From: Aralia elata
Lineage: Eukaryota > Streptophyta > Magnoliopsida > Apiales > Araliaceae
NCBI GenBank assembly: GCA_034770075.1
Contig: CM068385.1
Span: forward strand, 58,594,939 to 58,658,938
Length of the DNA: 64,000 bases
Direction: 5' to 3'
The position numbers and the translations under genes were made by a program. Shown piece by piece: positions 10,242 to 20,802 of the stretch (within the stretch, counting starts at the first letter, position 1; every line of letters begins with the position of its first letter). The notes beneath the pieces are model-generated. The model was not told the DNA's origin. It searched no databases and saw only the letters and a program-made list of their open reading frames with translations.

Positions 10242-10633
10242 TGTAGATACCTAAAATTTGCACATCTTTTCTCTAACAGTAGCAGGAGGGCAAAAACGTC
10301 ATTTTACCTCAAAGTTAAGACGTCTAAACAAAGATTACGAGACTTAGAACGAGTATTCAGAGCCCCCACAATGACCCCCGAGCGACAAGCTACATAAAAG
10401 AAGACGAACGAATAGTCAACGTTTACAGAAGGATGGTTTTTACCCGTTTTCTCTGTCTTTTCGAATTCAAAATTGAAAAAGCTTGATGCCATTGTATAGC
10501 TCTTGGAAAGAGCTTTTCGGATTGGTATAACACGTTTTCTAAATCTTCCTGGTTTAAAAGTTATGGACATTTCAACACACAACACGAAAAACCAAGGCAG
10601 GTAGGCCCCGCCCTAGGGCTGCCGCAGGTGGAC
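10242..10633 (+). repeat. Element A 5' LTR, segment 1 (U3)
   Basis: Aligns by eye with the 3' LTR from about 49949. Shared landmarks are AGCTCTTGGAAAGAGCTTTT (here) against AGCTCTCGGAAAGAGCTTTT, then ACACAACACGAAAA, then the GC-rich GGCAGGTRGGCCCC. The alignment continues past the inserted copia element into segment 2. Confidence 0.8.
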
Positions 10634-12445
10634 TGAAAGTAGTATGCACACAAACCAATCATATTTGATATGATGTAGCATATACTTTGTAATCTTATTC
10701 ATTTATTAATAAAAGAATTGATTTTCTTAAAAGGCATTTTATATTATCTACATGGTGCTGTTATATTAAATGTGATAAACCCATAGTTTTGAGCAATGCT
10801 TTTAGAATCATGATGGTGATCATGCTAATGAGATCTAAATTTTAGATAGCTCACAAATTAAAATTGTTCCTAATCATTGGATTACTAAAAAGGGGATTAG
10901 TGAATCCGGATATATTAGAACATACGTTGCTTACTCTTAGGAAGAGGATGATTGACCTCATAATTATTTGTGTGGAGACACTAAAGCAAGTATGTAGGTG
11001 CTTATTGGAGAATAAGTTCACTGAACGTGACTCGCTAAGGAATACCTAATGGAGTTTTACTCGCCTGTCAATAGGAATTCCTCTAGTGATAGTAGTACAA
11101 GTGATCCTTGGACTTGTGATCATCATAGTATCTTGTGTATGATGAGTTATACTTTGACATGTCCCTTAAGACCTTTAGAGTATATCAAAAGGGTATGATT
11201 GGGTATAATAAGTTGTGCATGGAGATAGGTGAACGATCAACAAAGAATCTACCACGTCTAGTAAAAGATGTGAAATGTCCTATGTGATTCGATAAATGAC
11301 AACTCAGTAGTCCTTGGCCAAGGCAGAATGAAATTAGAAAGGAGTTTCTAATTTGCATTATTTAGAGTTGTGCATTTGAGAATCGAAATACATATAATTA
11401 AATAAAATAAGACTTGACAGTAAATCCATGTCTTATATTTAATTGGGACATTGTATGGTAGAAGGATTGAATTGTACGGTAACTATTCACTGAAAGGTTC
11501 TTTTGTGATTAATGTTGAAATCTATATTATCTGGAAAGTCGTTGATCGCTAAGGGGGGCTTACCCTTATTGTAGAATAAATATTATTTATTTAAATGAAT
11601 TAAATAGTTTAATTTATTTATTTAAATAAGATTAGAATTGTTCTAATTGATTTATTCACAACCGGTTTAATATGGAGAACCTAAAGGGTCACTCCGCAAA
11701 AGAAAAATATTTATTTAAGAAGTAAATGACATAATTGTAATAATAAGTTAAGTGTATTTAATTTAATCTATGGAGATAGAATAAATTAAATAGCTTAATA
11801 TTTATTATTTAATATTTTGGAAATATTAAATATAAATTAATAAGAGGAGTCTTATTATTATTATTACTATTACTGTTATTTAATTCCTAATAGGGATTGA
11901 GAATTAATTAATAGAAGTACTCTCTCATGAATTCCTAATTGGATTAGGAGCATAGTTAATTAAAGGAGTTTAGTTATAATAGAAACCCTAATCCTAAATA
12001 GTTTAGGGAAGGGTTATTCCTACATCTATAAATAAGAGAAGTCTTATCATAGATTAGGGTTACACACTCTTGCATTAGATTGTGGAGAGTACTTGCAATT
12101 TCTATAGAGATAGAAACTAGGATTTTGCCAATACCCAACTTCTTGAATACCTATTCTTCCTTGGTGGATCACCTCTAGAGGCCAAACACTTGGGTGACTA
12201 ACGTTGATCAAAGGAAGGAATCTCATCGGTAGAATTCGAGGAGAACACGAAGGACTAGGAGTTGAACTTGTACCCGAGGAAGCTTTGATCTACGAGGGTA
12301 TAATTCTTATTCTCTTTCTCTTTCGTTTAATTGATAATTGAACACAAGGATAGATCATGGTGATGGTTTGTATGAAAATTTTAAAATCCGTTTTATCACG
12401 CTTCCGCCCTATTTGTGCAATTTGATTGCATGTTCGCGTTATAAA
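10634..12445 (+). repeat. Element B 5' LTR
   Basis: Starts TGAAAGTAGTATGC. A TATA box TATAAATA lies at 12027-12034. Nearly co-linear with 22227-24033; differences are mainly single-base changes and small indels. The last bases before the primer site are ambiguous, with the LTR end at about 12445. Confidence 0.85.
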
Positions 12446-12455
12446 AACCTAACAG

Positions 12456-12468
12456 TGGTATCAGAGCC
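12456..12468 (+). promoter_or_regulatory. Element B primer binding site (initiator tRNA-Met type)
   Basis: TGGTATCAGAGCC, complementary to the 3' end of initiator tRNA-Met, about 10 bp after the 5' LTR. It is a primer site for minus-strand synthesis and not a tRNA gene. Confidence 0.9.
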
Positions 12469-13477
12469 TAATCCTTGTATTAATTATTGATTTTGATGAT
12501 TCCATGTATGAATTGATATGTGATACGATCGGATTTTTGGGCTGAAATTTTTTTTTCTGAATCTGCGTCGCGGCGCGGCAGCACCGCTTCCAATTCATTC
12601 TGGAGCGCGGCCGCGCCCTAACCCAGAAAACGTTTCTGGGGGTGCAGCGCGGCCGTGCCGCTCCTAGTTCAATTTGGAGCGCGATCGCGCCAGTGTGCAG
12701 ACTTTGAAAATTTTTTGTTTTCTCAATTAACATAAATAGTTTATTTAATTGATATAAGTTTAAAATAAAGATGTTTATTTTATCTGGAATAGGATTTCAG
12801 ATTGCTAAAAATTAAAGGAGTTTAATTTGGATTTAGTTTTTGATTAAATGAAAAGAGTTTATTTTGTTTCAAAACTAAATATTAGCAAAACTTTTGCCCA
12901 TTAATTGATATCAATGCATAGATGGAATGGTTTTATTATTCATGGGATGAATGTTATTTATTGATACATATAGAGATATGTATGATAATAAATAGGGATT
13001 GATTATGGACTATTGATCAATGTGTGATTGGAATTATTTTAGAGGATGCTTGAATGTATGAGTTTTTATAAATGGGGTCTGCGTACCTCGTCTTTTTCTA
13101 ATTTTTCTAAATGTAAATTCTATCTCCCTCCTATGTACTTCCCCTTGACTACTGATCAAGGTTTCTATTTATTGTAAATAGTTTTTGTAATAGGACTAGT
13201 TAGAATTAATTTTGAAGAATTGGAGACAAAGGAGCAAGGAGCGCATGAAGACCCGTTTGTAATGGAGCCCGGGTTTAAATGTAATAGTTATATTTAAAAT
13301 TTTTAATTCTTGCACCCTAGGTTTGACCTTTTGGTTCACTTGGTGGCTCTAGTGAACCAAACTAGAATAAAAGTCCAAAATCAATCCGGGTAGAATATAG
13401 TATTCTATATGTGCATGCTTACTATATATATATTATATATTATCCAACATGCTTTGTATGTAAAATAATATGACGCG

Positions 13478-13510
<33 letters not shown>

Positions 13511-14053
13511 CATGCGCGCTAAACAAGATGAGACTAATAATAAACCCCTCAAAGATATCATATTAAGTCCTAAGCGTTCAAAGATATTTGGAATATCGAA
13601 CGTCGCCTTCTAGCATGGTAAAACAATAGAGTATTAAATGTTTAATATGAGTTTGTTGTGTCACCACAAGGCAAGTATTAAATATTTAAGATGTTGCTTT
13701 ATCACATTTGATGCTTATTAAGGAATTGAACATTACTGTTTTGTTGTGTCACCATAAGAACGGTATTTTTCTCTTCACATATATGGAAGTTCTAGGATGG
13801 ACTTAACTTGGATAATTTTGATTCGAATGTGTCACCACTTGATCAAAATAATCTAAAAGGCAAAATACAAGGAGTTACATAGTGATGTAATTGACAGTAG
13901 TTGTCTACCTATTTATTTATATATCGTTTATTGTGTCACCACAAGGCTATATACATTTGAAATGGGATCCTTAATCTCACTAGCAAATCTTTAATTAGAA
14001 TTACCGAACTATATAATGAGGGTAATATAGTTTGATGAAAAAGTGAGAGATAC
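12469..14053 (+). other. Element B leader, non-coding
   Basis: No coding sequence. A GC-rich block at 12563-12690 contains GCGGCGCGGC, GCGCGGCCGCGCC, GCGCGGCCGTGCC and GCGCGATCGCGCC units separated by about 40-60 bp. Further on, the motif TGTGTCACCAC (one copy TGTGTCACCAT) occurs four times: near 13660, 13745, 13827 and 13931. A (TA)n run is at about 13481-13507. The leader ends at the target duplication GATAC of element C. Confidence 0.7.
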
Positions 14054-16134
14054 TGATGAGTGTGTTTTATATACACAAATTAGGTGCTTTTGAGCTTGAT
14101 AATTTGTAAATCCTAAGTCATTTCGGTTGGTTTTATGTGTTTTTATCTTATTATTATGTAATGTAGTTTTGTATTGGTTTTATATGTTTTTGTATGCATT
14201 TATGTGTTTTTAGGTTGTTTTGTAGGAATTGAAATAAAAGCTCCTTGGAATCAATACCCATAACTTGCTTTTCGGTACTGTAGCTGCTTGTTTCCCAATT
14301 TCACCCATGATCCAATCCGAATCTCTCAAAACTCAAAGAACGAAAGTTGTAGATATTTGTCTTAGCTTTCCAGAAAATCTTGAATCATCCAATTTGAAGT
14401 TCGTTTGAGAGAGTTATGACCATTTTACCATCGGATTTGGCATGAATTTTACACAGCAGTTGCTTCGGGCTCGATTTGAGACTTCCTCCGGCCATTATAT
14501 CGTCACACTCCAGTTATTAAAGTTATAGAGCTTTTTCTTAGCTTTCCATATCCTATTTACACGCCTAAATCCAAGTTCGGACGAAGAAGTTATGGCCATT
14601 TTACCAACAGAGGTCAAAGCTGAGTCGGGTGACAGCAGCTTTGGCGCGGGCGTGCGGAATTGGGTGCGGGCACGCGGCGCCTGGCACCAGGCCGCCAGCG
14701 CGCGCGCCAGCGCGCGGCGTGGGCATGCTGTGGGCGTGCGGCATGGCCAGGTGGCTGGGCGCGGCGGGCAGCATGCGGGCGTGTCCGGGCATGCTGAGTG
14801 CGATCTTTTGAGCTCCTAGTGCGATTCCAGCTCACTTTTTAACCCAAAATCTGATGTTTGGCTAGGGTTTTTCATGGAGGCACTATATAATATCTCATTG
14901 GGGCTTCATATTTCATAACTAGGGATTGAGAGGCTACACTAAAACATCAAAATTGAGAGCAAAAGTGCTGCAATACAAGGAAAAACTCAGCACAAGCCAA
15001 ATAACCAAGAAGGAAAGGATTGTCAAGGCATATCTAAACCTTGGGAGGCTGCATATACATCATCAAGAAGAGCTTAAGGGCTGCAATTCAAGGAAATTTC
15101 CAGCACAAGCTAAGGAGCAAAAGGAAAAAAGAATGCCAAAGGAAGAGAAAAAGCTAGAAATTGACATCAACCAAGCAAGCAACATATGAATATCTTCTAA
15201 ATGAGTTTTATCATCTCTTGCTTTCCTTTGAATTTATATTTCTATTTCATGATGTACACCATGTGTTTGATGTTTTGCCTAGCTACCATGAACTAGAGCT
15301 TATTCTAAGATTTCAATGGAATCCAACACATAGTTTGAATTGATTTCTTTTTCTTTGCTATTAATTATTCATTTGTGAATTGTATGTCATAATTTATGCT
15401 TCATATATTAATTGCCTAGCTAGTAATTACCGTGGAAACCTATATGAACTTGACGAACGGATTATAGTGTTTAGACCTTGTTATGATATCATGCGAGAGT
15501 TAAAGATTGTTGTGGGTAATTAATTGAGATTTAGTGACGTGTGTCTTGTTGATTATCCTCAATAATAGGTAACTTGATAGTATTTAGGATAGACCTATAC
15601 CTAGATACCGTGTGCAACCAATGGAAAATCTATTCTTAATGACTTCCTATGTGAAAGTTGGTAATCGAAAGGACGTTTAATGAGATTTAGTGACACGTGT
15701 GTTGTTATTGTTCTTGAAATTGGTCTCTTGATAGTGTGTAGGATAGACATATACCTACATGTTACATTAGGAAGATTCGAATTTGACCATCGACAGAGGC
15801 TTATAAGTAGCTTTGATTTCTCGGTTGACATTTCTATGTTGTTAATTAGTTCAAATGAGAGAGTTAGGATATTCAAATGAAGTGTTGGGGGAAATTGCAA
15901 TCTTAGACTTGTTAATATTAGATTTCGTTATCTTAATGCTTTTCATATATCTTAATTATTACAAACAACAAAAACTCAAATCATCATTTGTCTAAATAAA
16001 ATCGAGACGATATATAGTTGGTACTTGGGATACACTAGAACAATTCCCTGTGGGTTCGACAACTCTCTTATCACTTTATTACTTGTTGACCGCGTATACT
16101 TGCGCGTATTTATCGGTTGCGAAATCGACCAACA
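14054..16134 (+). repeat. Element C 5' LTR
   Basis: Starts TGATGAGTGTG and ends GACCAACA. It holds a GC-rich block (14638-14796) in an otherwise AT-rich LTR and a TATA box TATATAA at about 14884-14890. Open frames within it occur in both LTR copies only because the LTR is duplicated. Confidence 0.9.
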
Positions 16135-16140
16135 AGTTTT

Positions 16141-16158
16141 TGGCACCGTTACCGGGGA
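16141..16158 (+). promoter_or_regulatory. Element C primer binding site (tRNA-Asp type, altered)
   Basis: TGGCACCGTTACCGGGGA, differing by two G-to-A changes from the TGGCGCCGTTGCCGGGGA site seen in element D. Both changes are of the kind made by deamination of methylated cytosine on the other strand. Confidence 0.85.
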
Positions 16159-16227
16159 ATTGTTCTTCTAGTGTTTTTCCAATATTAATGACAATCGAAT
16201 TGGTCTTAATTTAGACTTGTAAATAAT

Positions 16228-17340
16228 TTGCTTATTATTTATTTTGTTTTTTTATTTTGTTTTCAGTTAGTGGATGAGCATAATTATCAATGGGATTATG
16301 AGGGGACGACGCAACCAAGTTCGTCAAAACTTCTTGAGCAATTGCAAGAACGAGTTGCAACGCTTTCAAGGGCTGTTGACACTCTTAAAGGCCAGTCCAC
16401 TCAAAATGCCTACAGTCAGAATGAAGCTGACTACTACCCAAACTACTATCAGTCGGGTTGGCATGATTGTCCAAGCTTTTCATGGGACAACAATCAAGAT
16501 CAAGGCTATGATCCAAATCTCTTATACCATTCAGAATCTATGTACCAACCTCCACCATACTATGAGGATACATCTAATTTGGAGGAGATTCTTCCCATGT
16601 ACATTGAGCAACTAAATTCATTACGGAACCTCGAGAATCTAACGGCACAAATCGTGGATGCTATCGTTATTCACCCGCAAAGCACCTTACCTTGCATTAC
16701 ACAGATTAACCCCATAGAGGAAGGTGAAGAGCAATATATGGTGAATTCGCATATATATGACGGAGAGGAAAGAATGAGGGAGGAGCTCATGAGTGGGAAC
16801 ATATCTCATATCTCTCAAAATGAGGTTAGGTTGGCAAATCTACAAGCTTCAGTGCAGAGCATCATGAACTATGTTGCCAATACTTACTTTATTCACCCGC
16901 AATGCACCTTACCTAGCGATACTGAGATTGATCCTATGGAGGATGATGAAGAGCAGTGCATGGCGGATGATCAAGGAAATGGCGAGGAGTCGCACGAAGC
17001 TATTAGTGAAAATTTTGAGAGTATACATCCTACTGTGGATGTTGATTCTAATGTTGATGAGACAAGGAACATGAATGGGGATTATGAAAAGGAAATTGAA
17101 GATCAAGAAGTCACATTCGAGGTTTTCAAAGCCATCAAACACCCATTGGTTCATGAAGAATATCTTCATGTGGATCTTGACAAAAGTGCAATGATGGATA
17201 AAGCGGATGATGAAAGCTTTTTCTTGCCATCGGATGATACAAAGTTTGAGGGTCACCAACCAGGCATGCATGCTATGCAAATCAAAGAAAGAACAGCGAG
17301 GCGGCATGCAATGGTCAATTTTGCGATTGAGCCAGATTGA
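16228..17340 (+). CDS. Chimeric gag-derived ORF of element C
   Basis: Open for 370 codons to TGA at 17338-17340. The first 14 codons read through a T-rich tract ending TTTTCAG (16260-16266), which looks like an intron 3' end, so the protein part probably begins at LVDEHNYQW. The first in-frame ATG is only at residue 105. Residues about 19-155 resemble the C-terminal half of element D's gag (NYQW, a coiled coil-like stretch, Y/N/Q-rich segment with FSWDNNQ, then RNLENLTAQI). A block HPQSTLPCITQINPIEEGEE (about residues 150-170) recurs as HPQCTLPSDTEIDPMEDDEE (about 223-242). Near residue 292, EDQEVTFEVFKAIKHP matches the segment of D that lies downstream of its protease site. No zinc knuckle, DTG/DLG or RT motif is present. 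The function is unknown; a Gag-like structural role supporting trans-mobilisation is an inference. Confidence 0.7.
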   Translation: MLIIYFVFLFCFQLVDEHNYQWDYEGTTQPSSSKLLEQLQERVATLSRAVDTLKGQSTQNAYSQNEADYYPNYYQSGWHDCPSFSWDNNQDQGYDPNLLYHSESMYQPPPYYEDTSNLEEILPMYIEQLNSLRNLENLTAQIVDAIVIHPQSTLPCITQINPIEEGEEQYMVNSHIYDGEERMREELMSGNISHISQNEVRLANLQASVQSIMNYVANTYFIHPQCTLPSDTEIDPMEDDEEQCMADDQGNGEESHEAISENFESIHPTVDVDSNVDETRNMNGDYEKEIEDQEVTFEVFKAIKHPLVHEEYLHVDLDKSAMMDKADDESFFLPSDDTKFEGHQPGMHAMQIKERTARRHAMVNFAIEPD

Positions 17341-18627
17341 AAGGAAATAAAGGAGTCGGGCTAACGACTTTAAACCAAGCGCTTCTTGGGAGGCAACCCA
17401 AGTTTACTGTTTTGCTTTTATTTTTGTTTGATTTCATTTTAGTGGTTTAATTGCATTTTAATTTCTTTAGTCATTTGCTTTCAGGTACGCTCCCAACTTA
17501 GAGGTATTGAAAGATGATATCAATGGCGCTTGACACGGTTTCAGGGAAGTCTTCTATTTTAATTTTTCCTATATAAGACATTGATGACAATGTCAAGTTT
17601 AAGTTTGGGGGTAGTACTTCGTATTTGTGTGTTTTTAATTTAGTTTTTATGTGATTTAAGTTATGTGTTTTTGTTCAAAAAAAAAAAATTTCATTTAATT
17701 TTAGGATGTGTCCCTTGAGCATTGTTTTAATTTGATTTGAACCATAATCCATGGTCTATGATAATGGCTTGTTTGAAGAAAATCTAACTCATGAGACGTA
17801 GACAATTATTGCTTAGTCTTTGTGCTTATCGTTCATTGGTTATTATTTTGCTTATGCGTCCTTTCACTTTTATGCACTTACCCATGAGTATTAAGCTAGT
17901 TGTATGCTTAGTGAAGACTTTTATAACCGAATGCTTGTGGAAAATATCTATAAACTCTAGAACTCGTTTAAACATCACTCGAAGCAAGGTGTCTAAATTT
18001 GTTATGCTTGAATTGATGGTCATGTGGTGAGTTGAGATGGAGCGTAAAACACACTCACTCATGGACACATGCGTAGGAGAGATAGAGCGTAAAACGCACT
18101 CTCTTATAATTGGGATTAAAGAAAAGAAATTGTATATTGCAAATCTTGCATGGGGTTGAGGTTGAGCGTAAAACGCACTCGCCCATATGAGCGTGCTTAA
18201 GGTTGAGATGGAGCATAAAATGCACTCACCTAGAGCCTTTGGTTCTCAAAATTTTTGAAAATTGTGATTTTTATATCTTTGTTTTGAGTGATGTGTTAAG
18301 CATGTTATTTTGGGGTTTATTTTGATTATTTCATAAGGTAATGTGGTTGCATAGCTTCATCCGAGCTTGATTGGTTTAGTGCTATTGGGTACTCACACAC
18401 ACACACACACATACGGAAGGGGCCTTAAGCAAAGTATGGCTAGCTAATTGAAATTTTAGACTTGCAACGTTTTGTTTGTTCTCTTGAGTTCCATGTGTTG
18501 ATGCCTTTGAGACCATTGTCGGCTTATTAATTCATTGCTCAAGTTAGGTTGTAGTACAAGTGTTTGAAGTATGTAGTTTAGGTTTATTTTGCTTAAGGAC
18601 AAGCAAAGATTTAAGTTTGGGGGTATT
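17341..18627 (+). other. Element C 3' non-coding region with a short repeat
   Basis: No coding sequence. The motif GGAGCGTAAAACGCACTC and variants occurs four times between about 18037 and 18225 (near 18038, 18085, 18163 and 18210). A CA microsatellite lies near 18392-18412. AAGTTTGGGGGTA occurs twice, near 17603 and directly before the 3' LTR, as expected for internal and terminal polypurine tracts. Confidence 0.7.
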
Positions 18628-20709
18628 TGATGAGTGTGTTTTATATACACAAATTAGGTGCTTTTGAGCTTGATAATTTGTAAATCCTAAGTCATTTCAG
18701 TTGGTTTTATGTGTTTTTATCTTATTATTATGTAATGTAGTTTTGTATTGGTTTTATATGTTTTTGTATACATTTATGTGTTTTTTAGGTTATTTTGTAG
18801 GAATTGAAATAAAAGCTCCTTGGAATCAATACCCATAACTTGCTTTTCGGTACTGTATCTGCTTGTTTCCCAATTTCACCCATGATCCAATCCGAATCTC
18901 TCAAAACTCAAAGACCGAAAGTTGTAGATATTTGTCTTAGCTTTCCAGAACATCTTTAATCATCCAATTTGAAGTTCTTTTGAGAGAGTTATGGCCATTT
19001 TACCATCGGATTTGGCATGAATTTTACACAGCAGTTGCTTCGGGCTCGATTTGAGACTTCCTCCGGCCATTATATCGTCCCACTCCAGTTATGAAAGTTA
19101 TAGAGCTCTTGCTTAGCTTTCCATAGCCTATTTACACGCCTAAATCCAAGTTCGGACGAAGAAGTTATGGCCATTTTACCAACAGAGGTCAAAGCTGAGT
19201 CGGGTGACAGCAGCTTTGGCGCGGGCGCGCGGAATTGGGTGCGGGCACGCGGCGCCTGGCACCAGGCCGCCAGCGCGCGCGCGCGGCATGGGAGTGCTGT
19301 GGGCGTGCGGCATGGCCAGGGGGCTGGGCGCGGGCGCGGCGGGCAGCATGCGGGCGTGTCCGGGCATGCTGAGTGCGATCTTTTGAGCTCCTAGTGCGAT
19401 TCCAGCTCACTTTTTAACCCAAAATCTGATGTTTGACTAAGGTTTTTCATGGAGGCACTATATAATATCTCATTGGGGCTTCATATTTCATAACTAGGGA
19501 TTGAGAGGCTACACTAAAACATCAAAATTGAGAGGAAAAGTGCTGCAATACAAGGAAAAACTCAGCACAAGCCAAATAACCAAGAAGGAAAGGATTGTCA
19601 AGGCATATCTAAACCTTGGGAGGCTGCACTTACATCATCAAGAAGAGCTTAAGGGCTGCAATTCAAGAAAATTTCCAGCACAAGCTAAGGAGCAAAAGGA
19701 AAAAAGAATGCCAAAGGAAGAGAAAAAGCTAGAAATTGACATCAACCAAGCAAGCAACATATGAATATCTTCTAAATGGGTTTTATCATCTCTTGCTTTC
19801 CTTTGAATTTGTATTTCTATTTCATGATGTACACCATGTGTTTGATGTTTTGCCTAGCTACCATGAACTAGAGCTTATTCTAAGATTTCAATGGAACCCA
19901 ACACATAGTTTGAATTGATTTCTCTCTCTTTGCTATTAATTACTCATTTGTGAATTGTATGTCATAATTTATGCTTCATATATTAATTGCCTAGCTAGTA
20001 ATTACCGTGGGAACCTATATGAACTTGACGAACGGATTATAGTGTTTAGACCTTGTTATGATATCATGCGAGAGTTAAAGATTGTTGTGGGTAATTAATT
20101 GAGATTTAGTGACGTGTGTCTTGTTGATTATCCTCAATAATAGGTAACTTGATAGTATTTAGGATAGACCTATACCTAGATACCGTGTGCAACCAATGGA
20201 AAATCTATTCTTAATGACTTCCTATGTGAAAGTTGGTAATCGAAAGGACGTTTAATGAGATTTAGTGACATGTGTCTTGTTATTGTTCTTGAAATTGGTC
20301 TCTTGATAGTGTGTAGGATAGACATATACCTACATGTTACATTAGGAAGATTCGAATTTGACCATCGACAGAGGCTTATAAGTAGCTTTGATTTCTCGGT
20401 TGATATTTCTATGTTGTTAATTAGTTCAAGTGAGAGAGTTAGGATATTCAAATGAAGTGTTGGGGGAAATTGCAATCTTAGACTTGTTAATATTAGATTT
20501 CGTTATCTTAATGCTTTTCATATATCTTAATTATTACAAACAACAAAAACTCAAATCATCATTTGTCTAAATAAAATCGAGACGATATATAGTTGGTACT
20601 TGGGATACACTAGAACAATTCCCTGTGGGTTCGACAACTCTCTTATCACTTTATTACTTGTTGACCGCGTATACTTGCGCGTATTTATCGGTTGCGAAAT
20701 TGACCAACA
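18628..20709 (+). repeat. Element C 3' LTR
   Basis: Same length within 1 bp and same content as the 5' LTR. Small differences cluster in the GC-rich block (19213-19371), where short GC units have been gained or lost. TATA box TATATAA at about 19459-19465. Confidence 0.9.
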
Positions 20710-20802
20710 GATACCAATTTAAATAAAGACCTAATTTATTATGATAATTAATAAAATGAATGTATGCTAAAATGTTGTCTATTTCACATGCAGAATTTAA
20801 AA

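Larger units (their letters stand above)
14054..20709 (+). mobile_element. Element C: non-autonomous Athila-like gypsy element
   Basis: Complete structure: 5' LTR 14054-16134 (2081 bp), 3' LTR 18628-20709 (2082 bp), and a perfect 5-bp target duplication GATAC at 14049-14053 and 20710-20714. A primer site TGGCACCGTTACCGGGGA lies at 16141-16158, and a polypurine tract AAGTTTGGGGGTAT precedes the 3' LTR. LTR ends are TGATGAGTGTG...GACCAACA. The 2.5-kb internal region holds only one ORF, built from pieces of gag and the protease/RT linker of an Athila relative. There is no protease active site, RT, RNase H or integrase. The nearly identical LTRs point to a recent insertion. Confidence 0.9.

Noticed and set aside
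12456..12468. Possible tRNA gene at TGGTATCAGAGCC (also 32422)
   Set aside because: Only the 3' end complement of tRNA-Met is present, directly after an LTR, so these are primer binding sites.
14592..14835. Overlapping open frames on both strands in the LTRs of element C (also 19167-19410)
   Set aside because: They lie in a GC-rich LTR block where stop codons are rare by composition. They repeat only because the LTR is duplicated, and the peptides are low-complexity A/R/G/H.
14926..15189. 87-codon frame present in both LTRs of element C (also 19501-19764)
   Set aside because: It starts without ATG, lies in the LTR downstream of the TATA box and shows no domain. Its conservation equals that of the rest of the recently duplicated LTR.
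15601..15900. 99-codon minus-strand frame in the LTR (also 20176-20475)
   Set aside because: No motif, no promoter, and duplicated only as part of the LTR.
16909..17307. 132-codon minus-strand frame opposite the element C ORF
   Set aside because: It is the shadow of the sense ORF, shows no motif and lies antisense to gag-like coding sequence.
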